6,607 nucleotides of DNA from Negativicutes bacterium (GTDB taxonomy: Bacteria > Bacillota_C > Negativicutes > Sporomusales_B > JARLHX01). The DNA is taken from NCBI GenBank assembly GCA_031292035.1, contig JARLHX010000428.1, forward strand, positions 1-6,607. Direction: 5' to 3'. Under the pieces are notes generated by a model, which was not told the DNA's origin, did not search any database, and worked only from the letters and a program-made list of their open reading frames with translations. The first letter of the stretch is position 1. Every line of letters starts with the position of its first letter. Made by a program: the position numbers and the translations under genes. Below are positions 1-5,749 of the stretch, piece by piece.

Positions 1-645
1 GCGGCGGTGGATACGGTGCGCCCGGGCCAGACAGAATACGAGATTGCCGCCAGGCTGGGCTGCGAATCTCAACAGCGCCGCATCCAGCCGATTGTGCTGC
101 TGATCGCCAGCGACCGGCGCATTTTTGATCACCGCCACCCGCTGCCTACCGGCAAAAAGGTCGAGCGTTACGCCATGCTGATTTCTTGCTGCCGTTATAA
201 AGGCCTCGTTTCGTCTATCACACGGCTGGTCTATTTTGGCCGCCTGCCGGATGAGATCCGCCACAAGGCCGATGTATTAGCGAAAGTGGATGCCACCATG
301 ATCGACTCTACCCGGCCCGGTATGGCTCTGGCGGAAATTTTCTCTAACGCCCAAAACACCTATGCCGCGGCCGGCTTCCCGGATGAATGGCAGCTCCACC
401 ATCAGGGTGGCCCGACCGGCTATGAAGCGCGCGAGTGGCTGGCAACGCCCACTACGCAGGATGTAGTGAGGCTGGGCCAGGTATATGCCTGGAACCCATC
501 CATTACCGGCACCAAATCCGAAGACACGATCCTGGTCGGCAGCGCCGGCTGCGAAGTGATGACTGAGCTGCCCAATTGGCCGGTGATCACAGTCGAGTCC
601 GGTGGCAAGACCTACCGGCGGCCCGCTATATTGGAAATAAACTAG
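1..645 (+). CDS. M24 creatinase/aminopeptidase-fold protein, 5'-truncated, metal site degenerate
   Basis: The frame is open from base 1 to the TAG at 643-645, so the true start and the usual N-terminal creatinase domain lie upstream; 214 residues are visible. The segment begins with the helix signature RPGQTEYEIAARL of the M24 'pita-bread' domain. It keeps a His-containing strand (FDHRHPLPT, bases 124-147), the motif SSITR (211-225), LHHQGGPTGY and a terminal SEDTILV. Compared with E. coli PepP from memory, the two metal-binding Asp are Ser (near bases 184 and 214), the His of HHQGG is kept, the first Glu is Asn (in AWNPS) and the last Glu is kept. Three of five metal ligands are therefore gone, so a metal-dependent aminopeptidase is unlikely. 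Creatinase, a metal-free amidinohydrolase of the same fold, is the closest mechanistic parallel. The substrate is unknown. It lies 53 bases upstream of the methyltransferase cassette on the same strand and may be co-transcribed. Confidence 0.8.
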   Translation, partial: AAVDTVRPGQTEYEIAARLGCESQQRRIQPIVLLIASDRRIFDHRHPLPTGKKVERYAMLISCCRYKGLVSSITRLVYFGRLPDEIRHKADVLAKVDATMIDSTRPGMALAEIFSNAQNTYAAAGFPDEWQLHHQGGPTGYEAREWLATPTTQDVVRLGQVYAWNPSITGTKSEDTILVGSAGCEVMTELPNWPVITVESGGKTYRRPAILEIN

Positions 646-686
646 ACCTTGAAGAAGTTTGTAACCATATCCGTAGGCCCTAAAAC

Positions 687-692
687 AGGAGA
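687..692 (+). promoter_or_regulatory. Shine-Dalgarno AGGAGA deciding a GTG start
   Basis: AGGAGA lies six bases before the GTG at 699. This, together with the family-typical N-terminus MKHRQRVQMALRHE right after it, supports GTG at 699 over the in-frame ATG at 723, which would remove conserved residues. Confidence 0.75.
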
Positions 693-698
693 AATATT

Positions 699-1799
699 GT
701 GAAACACCGCCAACGAGTTCAAATGGCCCTTCGCCATGAAATACCGGACCGCTGCCCAATGCAAATTAGTTTTACCCCGGAGTTTGCTGCTCGCTTGCAA
801 GCCGATTTGCAGCTAAAAGGGGAAGGTGTTCACAACCCGCACGGTGGTGGAAATACCTACGAGCTGGAGCGTTTCTTGGGCGAGGATATGCTGCTCACCT
901 CAATCGGCTGGGCCAACTCTTATTACCAGCAAGAGAGTGAAACTTACCAGGACGAGTGGGGCATTGGTTGGCGATCGGTGCCTTATCAAACGCCTTTCGG
1001 GTTGGGTCATTACACCGAGATGTCCAAACATCCCCTGGCTGAAGACAGGGCCATTGACAGCTATATCGTCCCGGATCCCAACCGTCCTGAGCTGTATAAA
1101 GAAGCCGAGCAAGTACTGAGACAATATAAAGATGAATACTGGATTGTAGGCGTTACCGTCACCACCATCTTTGAGACAGCCTGGGCGCTGCGCGGCTATG
1201 AAAGGCTGCTGACTGACTTTTCCGAAAAACCGGAACTGGCCGACCGCATCCTGGATATCCCTTACCGCTATCATCTGACCGCTGCCAAAAAGTTGGTCGA
1301 AATGGGTGTTGATATGATCTGGATTGGCGATGACGTGGGCGCTCAAAATGCCATGCTGATGTCGCCTAAGATGTGGCGGCGTTTCCTGAAGCCGCTTCAG
1401 GCTAACTTTATCTCCGAGCTAAAACGGATCAACCCGCACGTCAAAGTAGCCTATCATACCGATGGCAATGTCTACCAGATCATCCCAGAGCTGATCGAGA
1501 TTGGCCTGGATATCTTGAACCCGGTCCAGCCGGCCAGCATGGATCCGGCCAAACTGAAGGAAGATTTCGGCGATCGCCTGTGCTTCTGGGGCTCGATGGA
1601 CGAGCAGTATACCCTGCCGATGGGCAGCCCGGCGCAGGTGCAGGCCGAAGTGATTAAACGGATCGAGACCCTGGGTAAGAACGGCGGGCTGATATTGGGG
1701 CCGACCCATCACGTCCAACTGGATACCCCCATGGAAAACTTCTGGGCGATGGTCAATACGATTATAAACACGCCTTATCGCTCACCGGCGGCTTTATAA
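699..1799 (+). CDS. UroD-fold corrinoid methyltransferase (methyltransferase I type)
   Basis: This 366-residue protein belongs to the uroporphyrinogen decarboxylase superfamily, in the branch of MtaA/MtbA/CmuA-like cobamide methyltransferases rather than haem-pathway HemE. It starts with the typical MKHRQRVQMALRHEIPDR. It has a WIGDDVG segment (D211, D212), YHTDGN (residues 252-257), LNPVQP, FWGSMDEQ (296-303) and GPTHHVQLDTPMEN (334-347), matching the barrel-end motifs of UroD-like enzymes found beside corrinoid proteins. The usual HxC zinc motif reads H253-T-D255, and H337 sits near where the distal Cys is found, so it is not a standard thiol-type methyltransferase. The likely role, inferred from neighbours, is cytoplasmic transfer of a methyl group from an unknown O-, N- or S-methyl compound to the corrinoid protein encoded next. 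The start is GTG. Family assignment is strong; substrate is not determined. Confidence 0.88.
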   Translation: MKHRQRVQMALRHEIPDRCPMQISFTPEFAARLQADLQLKGEGVHNPHGGGNTYELERFLGEDMLLTSIGWANSYYQQESETYQDEWGIGWRSVPYQTPFGLGHYTEMSKHPLAEDRAIDSYIVPDPNRPELYKEAEQVLRQYKDEYWIVGVTVTTIFETAWALRGYERLLTDFSEKPELADRILDIPYRYHLTAAKKLVEMGVDMIWIGDDVGAQNAMLMSPKMWRRFLKPLQANFISELKRINPHVKVAYHTDGNVYQIIPELIEIGLDILNPVQPASMDPAKLKEDFGDRLCFWGSMDEQYTLPMGSPAQVQAEVIKRIETLGKNGGLILGPTHHVQLDTPMENFWAMVNTIINTPYRSPAAL

Positions 1800-1849
1800 T
1801 GAAGTTTCATCATGGTTTATAATATCTGGAAGAGAATATTTTTGGATAC

Positions 1850-1854
1850 GGGAG
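1850..1854 (+). promoter_or_regulatory. Ribosome binding site GGGAG of the corrinoid protein gene
   Basis: GGGAG stands seven bases before the ATG at 1862, in a 62-base gap after the methyltransferase gene. It fixes the start of the corrinoid protein, whose first residues already belong to the conserved helical cap. Confidence 0.65.
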
Positions 1855-1861
1855 CAAAGAC

Positions 1862-2500
1862 ATGGAAGGCACGCTAAAAAGCATCTACAATAGTATCATC
1901 GACGGTGAACAGGCCGAGACGGTCAAGTATGTGCAGCAGGCCCTGTCCGAAGGGATCAATCCGTCTGACGTCCTGAACGAAGGCATGGTCAAGGCCATGG
2001 CGGAGGTCGGGCGACTGTTCGAAGAAGGGGAATACTTTGTGCCGGAGATGCTGATTGCGGCGCGAGCCATGCAAAGTGGATTGGCGATCCTTAAGCCTGC
2101 GCTGGTCAAGGCAAACGTACAATCGTCGGGCAAGGTAGTGGCCGGGACCGTTAAGGGCGACCTGCATGACATTGGCAAGAACCTGGTCTGCATGATGCTG
2201 GAAGGTGCGGCCTTTGAAATTGTGGATTTGGGAGCGGACGTCAGTCCGGAAATGTTTGTTGAAGCAGTTAAGAGCAGCGGGGCAGATATTGTGGCGATGT
2301 CAGCCTTGTTGACGACGACCATGCCGAACATGCGCATAACAATTGAAGCCCTCAAGACGGCCGGGCTGCGCGACAAAGTGAAGGTATTGGTGGGGGGAGC
2401 GCCGCTGTCAGAGGATTATGCCAGAAAAATTGGAGCAGACGGGTATTCAGCGGATGCCAGCAAGGCGGTCGCGGTAGCCAAAGCGCTGGTGGCAGCTTAG
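1862..2500 (+). CDS. Corrinoid (cobalamin-binding) methyl-carrier protein
   Basis: This 212-residue protein has the size and two-domain layout of MtaC/MtbC/MttC-type corrinoid proteins and of the cobalamin module of MetH. Residues about 1-85 form the helical B12-binding-2 cap (LNEGMVKAMAEVGRLFEEGEYFVPEMLIAARAM region). Residues about 90-210 form the Rossmann-like B12 domain with D100-L-H102-D-I-G105; H102 is the expected lower axial cobalt ligand. The later loops SALLTTTMPNM (147-157) and GGAPLSEDYA (from 178) are typical contacts to the corrinoid tail. It should shuttle between Co(I) and methyl-Co(III), taking methyl from the upstream UroD-fold enzyme and giving it to the downstream homocysteine module. 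It has no fused reactivation domain, which fits the RACo gene in the same cluster. Specific methyl donor class (methanol, methylamine, O-methyl aromatic, betaine) cannot be read from this protein. Confidence 0.94.
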   Translation: MEGTLKSIYNSIIDGEQAETVKYVQQALSEGINPSDVLNEGMVKAMAEVGRLFEEGEYFVPEMLIAARAMQSGLAILKPALVKANVQSSGKVVAGTVKGDLHDIGKNLVCMMLEGAAFEIVDLGADVSPEMFVEAVKSSGADIVAMSALLTTTMPNMRITIEALKTAGLRDKVKVLVGGAPLSEDYARKIGADGYSADASKAVAVAKALVAA

Positions 2501-2514
2501 GAAGAATGGTAGAC

Positions 2515-2518
2515 GGAG
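2515..2518 (+). promoter_or_regulatory. Ribosome binding site GGAG before the homocysteine methyltransferase
   Basis: GGAG lies ten bases before the ATG at 2529, a slightly long spacing. A shorter AGG at 2524-2526 is too close to be the main site. The gap from the previous stop is only 28 bases, so the genes are very probably on one transcript. Confidence 0.5.
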
Positions 2519-2528
2519 TGACCAGGTT

Positions 2529-3410
2529 ATGAGCAGCTCTCGTTTTTTAGATCGTTTAAACTCCGGTCAAAAGCTGGTGGCCGATGGAGCCACCGGCACC
2601 AACTTACAGGCACGCGGTTTGGAAAGAGGCCAGCCCTCAGATTTATGGGTTTTGGAGAAACCGGAAGAGATCGTCCGGCTGCACCGTGATTTTGTGGCAG
2701 CCGGGGCGGATATCATCCTGACCGCATCTTTTGGCGGGACGACGATTTGCCTGAGGCGCATCGGTTTGGCCGAACGGGCGGTTGAGATCAACCGGCGGGC
2801 GGTTGAGTTAGCCAGACAGGCCACTACCGGTACGGATGTGCTGGTAGCAGGCTCAATGGGACCGACCGGCGAGATGCTCAAACCATTGGGACGGCTGGAT
2901 GAAGCTGAAGCAGCGGCCGCTTTTGCCGAGCAGGCCAGGATTTTGACTGAAGCAGGTGTGGATTTATTAGTGATCGAGACGCAATTTGACCTGGCGGAAG
3001 CCAGCATAGCTGTTAAAGGGGCGCGTTCGGTCAGCTCTTTGCCATTGGTCGTGTCGTTCAGCTACGATCGCGGTACCCGCACCATGAATGGGGTAAAACC
3101 GGTCCAAATGGCGCGCGAGATTTCGGCCCTGGGTGTGGACGTGCTGGGGATCAACTGCGGGCGCAGCCTGGAAGATAATTTGAAAGCTCTCAAAGAGCTG
3201 CGCGAGGTTAGCTTGCTGCCGATCTGGTTTAAGCCCAATGCCGGTTTGCCTCGTCTGGATGATGACGAAAAGCCGGTTTACGACGTGACGCCGGAGATCA
3301 TGGCGGCACAGGTGCCTGAATGGCTGGTAGCCGGGGCTCGAATTGTTGGCGGCTGCTGTGGTACCAGCCCGGAACATCTGCGCCAGATTGCGCAAGCCGT
3401 AAAAGCCTGA
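2529..3410 (+). CDS. Stand-alone homocysteine S-methyltransferase (MetH N-terminal-like module)
   Basis: This 293-residue protein is a complete Hcy-binding (S-methyltransferase) TIM-barrel, the length of the first module of cobalamin methionine synthase. It begins with VADGATGTNLQARGL, followed by the AGADIILTASFGGT strand and the ETQFDLAEA strand. It ends with the zinc triad: C210 in INCGRS, and C276 and C277 in GGCCGTSPEH. No folate-binding, cobalamin or SAM domain follows; the stop comes directly after the barrel. The known family reaction is transfer of a methyl group to the zinc-bound thiolate of homocysteine to give methionine. Given its place directly after a corrinoid protein, I infer that methyl-corrinoid is its donor. 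It could instead use another thiol, or serve in methyl-donor breakdown with homocysteine as acceptor. Other members of the family use betaine or S-methylmethionine without corrinoid, which this context makes less likely. Confidence 0.92.
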   Translation: MSSSRFLDRLNSGQKLVADGATGTNLQARGLERGQPSDLWVLEKPEEIVRLHRDFVAAGADIILTASFGGTTICLRRIGLAERAVEINRRAVELARQATTGTDVLVAGSMGPTGEMLKPLGRLDEAEAAAAFAEQARILTEAGVDLLVIETQFDLAEASIAVKGARSVSSLPLVVSFSYDRGTRTMNGVKPVQMAREISALGVDVLGINCGRSLEDNLKALKELREVSLLPIWFKPNAGLPRLDDDEKPVYDVTPEIMAAQVPEWLVAGARIVGGCCGTSPEHLRQIAQAVKA

Positions 3411-3413
3411 GAC

Positions 3414-5225
3414 ATGGCACAACGCTATCGCATCGACCTGGAACCAATCGGTCGCAGGATTGAAGTTGCTGCCGGCGCGAATCTGCTCGAAGCAGCCCAG
3501 CAGGCCGGCATTGACCTGGTGGCGGCTTGTGGCGGCATCGGCATTTGCGGGACCTGCCGGGTACGGCAGGTGACCGGTCAGTTCTCGCCCGTCTCTCTGG
3601 TTGAAGAAGAGCAGTTGCGCCCGGAAGAGTTGGCGGACGGCTATCGGCTGGCCTGCCAGTTAGAGCTGCACAGCGATGCGCGGGTAGAAATCCCGCCCGA
3701 ATCGCTGGTGGCTTCGCAGCGCGTGCAGGTAGGAGGCCAGGATGTCGAGATTACCCTCGACCCGAGTGTGATTCCATTTGAAGTTGCGCTGGAGCCGCCC
3801 GGCTTGTACGACTTGCGCTCCGATTTGACCCGCGTCAACCAGGCCCTGAGCGAGGCCGATTACCCGCCTGTACGGGCTGACCTGGCTGTGTTGGATAACC
3901 TTTCACATTTCTTGCGCAGCCACGACTGGCAGGCCCGGCTGGCCATCCGTCCGGATGCACATGTCACCGGCCTGGTCGCAGCGCTGCCTGCGGGCACACC
4001 TTTGCTGGGTCTGGCGGTGGATATGGGTTCAACCAAGCTGGCCATTTACCTGGTGGATCTATCCAGCGGGGGCACGCTGGCCAGGAGCGGGGTGATGAAC
4101 CCGCAGATTTCTTTTGGGGAAGATGTAGTCAGCCGGATTGCCTTCGCCAACAAAGCAGAAGACAACCGCAAGCTCTTACAAACCCGCCTTGTAGAAACCC
4201 TCAACCAGAGCGCGGCCGAGCTGTGTAAAACTGCCAACGTGGGCATGGAGCAGATTGTGGATGCAGTGGTGGTTGGGAATACCGCCATGCATCATTTCTT
4301 GTGCGCGCTGCCGGTAAGCCAGTTGGGGGCCGCTCCGTATGTGCCGGCGGTCAGCGAAGCGTTGGATGTGCGCGCCAGCGACCTGGGCCTGGCGATTGCC
4401 CCGGGTGCCTGGGTGCATCTGCCAGCCAATATTGCCGGTTACGTAGGCGGCGACCACGTCTCAGTCCTCTTGACCACCCAGTCTTACAACCTTGAAAAGA
4501 CGCTGGTAGCGGTGGATATTGGCACCAATACCGAAATCAGCTTGCTGCATGGCGGCCAGATCTATTCCTGTTCCTGCGCCTCTGGCCCGGCTTTTGAAGG
4601 CGCTCATATCCATGATGGCATGCGGGCCGCCCCCGGTGCGATCGAGCGGGTGCGTATCTCCGAACAGGGTATTCAGGTTACCACCATTGGGAATACGGCC
4701 CCGGTCGGTATTTGCGGTACCGGCATCCTGAATGCCATCTCCGAGATGTTGGAATGGAACGTGCTGGACCGGCGCGGCGTTTTTAACCGCCTGGATGGAC
4801 GCGTCCGGCTCTATAATAATAAGCCGGAATTCGTGCTGGCACAAGGAGCGGGACGGGATATCGTAGTCACCCGCCAGGATGTCAGCGAGATCCAGCTTGC
4901 CAAGGGCGCCATCCGCAGCGGCATTGAGATACTGCTTGAAGAGGGCGGCATACCTGCCGAAACGGTGGATGACTGGATCGTCGCCGGGGCTTTTGGCACC
5001 TATCTTGACCTGGGCAGTGCCCTGCGAGTGGGCATGTTTCCAAATATGCCACTCGAGCGGTTCCACCAGGTGGGCAATGCCGCCGGGGTAGGGGCCAAGC
5101 AGATGCTGCTTTCGGCTCACAAGCGGCGCGAGGCCAGCCAGTTGGCTCGCCAGGCCCATTATGTAGAGCTTACCACGCACCCAAATTTCACCCGCACCTT
5201 TATGGATAGGATGTACTTTGATTAA
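3414..5225 (+). CDS. RACo-type reductive activator of corrinoid proteins (2Fe-2S ferredoxin + ASKHA ATPase)
   Basis: This 603-residue protein has the size and order of RACo. Residues 1-95 are a plant-type 2Fe-2S ferredoxin domain with C39-GGIGI-C45-GT-C48 and C81 (YRLACQ). Residues about 100-200 are the linker region. From about 200 an ASKHA (actin/sugar kinase-like) ATPase fold follows, with VDMGSTKLA (D203-T207), VDIGTNTE (368-374), ASGPAFEG (389-396) and GICGTG (432-437), ending in AGAFGTYLDL and the GNAAGVGAKQMLL motif. The known role is ATP-driven reduction of inactive Co(II) corrinoid to Co(I), with electrons entering through the Fe-S cluster. Its client is presumably the corrinoid protein at 1862-2500. 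The ATG is three bases after the previous stop and has no clear Shine-Dalgarno, which suggests translational coupling. It is probably the last gene of the cassette; no convincing hairpin-plus-U-tract terminator is seen after it. Confidence 0.94.
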   Translation: MAQRYRIDLEPIGRRIEVAAGANLLEAAQQAGIDLVAACGGIGICGTCRVRQVTGQFSPVSLVEEEQLRPEELADGYRLACQLELHSDARVEIPPESLVASQRVQVGGQDVEITLDPSVIPFEVALEPPGLYDLRSDLTRVNQALSEADYPPVRADLAVLDNLSHFLRSHDWQARLAIRPDAHVTGLVAALPAGTPLLGLAVDMGSTKLAIYLVDLSSGGTLARSGVMNPQISFGEDVVSRIAFANKAEDNRKLLQTRLVETLNQSAAELCKTANVGMEQIVDAVVVGNTAMHHFLCALPVSQLGAAPYVPAVSEALDVRASDLGLAIAPGAWVHLPANIAGYVGGDHVSVLLTTQSYNLEKTLVAVDIGTNTEISLLHGGQIYSCSCASGPAFEGAHIHDGMRAAPGAIERVRISEQGIQVTTIGNTAPVGICGTGILNAISEMLEWNVLDRRGVFNRLDGRVRLYNNKPEFVLAQGAGRDIVVTRQDVSEIQLAKGAIRSGIEILLEEGGIPAETVDDWIVAGAFGTYLDLGSALRVGMFPNMPLERFHQVGNAAGVGAKQMLLSAHKRREASQLARQAHYVELTTHPNFTRTFMDRMYFD

Positions 5226-5314
5226 CTGCGCATAGCCAGTAAGGTGCATTGAAGGGCTCCTATAGTCTGCCATTGGTTGGAAAGGTTGCGAGCCGTCTCA
5301 CGATTGCCCTTCAC

Positions 5315-5467
5315 CGCACCATTTCCTTTGCACCGTACAATCGGCCACGCATTCTCACCTCGCCCGAGGCGCGCTCCATCCTCCATGCGGCCTGCCAGGA
5401 AGTCAAACAACGTTTTCTATTTGTCACGGATGCAGCCTGTCTTAGAACAGATTACCCATCTTTTATG
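5315..5467 (+). pseudogene. Probable fossil of a Y1/HUH (IS200 / REP-associated) transposase N-terminal region
   Basis: Within a short open frame (TTG at 5249 to about 5500) the residues encoded here read TISFAPYNRPRILTSPEA, then SILHAACQEV-KQRFLFVTDA, then ACLRTDYPSFM. From memory, this is collinear with the start of the Y1 transposase domain: a strand ending in YNRxPIL, a helix following TxPE, a (V)xxRxPFxxDA strand, and then the LLPDHLHFI catalytic strand. The catalytic HxH falls on Y69 and S71 (bases 5453-5461), so the metal-binding histidines are gone, and the catalytic tyrosine region is absent because the frame ends soon after. I read this as a decayed remnant, not a working gene. The resemblance is judged by eye; a chance hydrophobic ORF is the alternative. 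Confidence 0.45.
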
Positions 5468-5573
5468 AGAAAAGTTGGACATTTTTCAATTTACAATTAA
5501 TCTATATCTAATGATTGGTATGGATTGCTTTTGATAACTACAGGTTTTGGAGCTTACTTTGGAGCCTACCCTT

Positions 5574-5582
5574 TGCTAGAAT
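5574..5582 (+). promoter_or_regulatory. Candidate extended -10 promoter TGCTAGAAT
   Basis: TGC followed by TAGAAT fits the extended -10 pattern TGnTATAAT with one mismatch in the hexamer. No good -35 stands at 16-18 bases upstream, which extended -10 promoters can tolerate. It lies in the AT-rich gap and would give a leader of about 160 bases for the gene at 5750. It would separate that gene's expression from the methyltransferase cassette. Confidence 0.35.
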
Positions 5583-5739
5583 TAGGGTATATGGCGAGCA
5601 AGCAGACTTATCGATTGATTGAGCATTTTAATTTTCATTGGGGAGATGGGGGCAAGCAGTAAAAACTTTACGGGTGGGGAAAACAAAAAAGAAGCTCAAA
5701 AATTAAATCATCAGCGTAAGACCGAAACGTACTACCCTG

Positions 5740-5746
5740 GGAGGGG
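5740..5746 (+). promoter_or_regulatory. Strong Shine-Dalgarno GGAGGGG fixing the start at 5750
   Basis: The purine run GGAGGGG contains a GGAGG core five bases before the ATG at 5750. It supports this start, which is directly followed by a basic n-region and hydrophobic core of a signal peptide. Confidence 0.75.
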
Positions 5747-5749
5747 AAA

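Larger units (their letters stand above)
5468..5749 (+). other. AT-rich intergenic stretch and leader of the secreted-protein gene
   Basis: This stretch is clearly richer in A and T than its surroundings and holds no convincing gene on either strand. It contains the candidate promoter at 5574-5582, two copies of GCAAGCAG (5598-5605 and 5652-5659), a small perfect inverted repeat GTAAA-AAC-TTTAC near 5659-5671, and a 23-codon open frame (5591-5662). No T-rich terminator or riboswitch core that I know could be recognised. Confidence 0.5.

Noticed and set aside
699..1799. Haem-pathway uroporphyrinogen decarboxylase (HemE) as the identity of the UroD-fold gene
   Set aside because: The N-terminus, the LNPVQP/FWGSMDEQ pattern and the corrinoid-protein neighbour match the methyltransferase branch; no haem biosynthesis genes are nearby.
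1818..1823. Perfect TATAAT in the gap between the methyltransferase and corrinoid genes
   Set aside because: No -35-like hexamer stands at a workable distance (bases 1795-1800 read TATAAT-like sequence again), no TGn precedes it, and the gap is AT-rich. An internal promoter is possible but not supported.
1885..2376. A 163-codon minus-strand frame opposite the corrinoid protein
   Set aside because: The plus strand carries the full B12-binding motifs here; the minus frame is rich in Ser/Thr/Ala/Pro with no family signal.
4461..5273. A 270-codon open frame on the minus strand opposite the 3' half of the RACo gene
   Set aside because: It lies wholly against a clearly conserved RACo coding region, shows no recognisable motif, and is a shadow of that gene's GC-rich codon use.
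5226..5345. Possible terminator after RACo (inverted GGTGCA/TGCACC and CGATTG/CAATCG pairs)
   Set aside because: The arms are six bases long, far apart and not followed by a T-run, so they do not make a credible intrinsic terminator.
5222..5410. A 62-codon minus-strand frame after RACo
   Set aside because: No recognisable motif, no ribosome site seen, and it is antisense to the better-matching transposase remnant.
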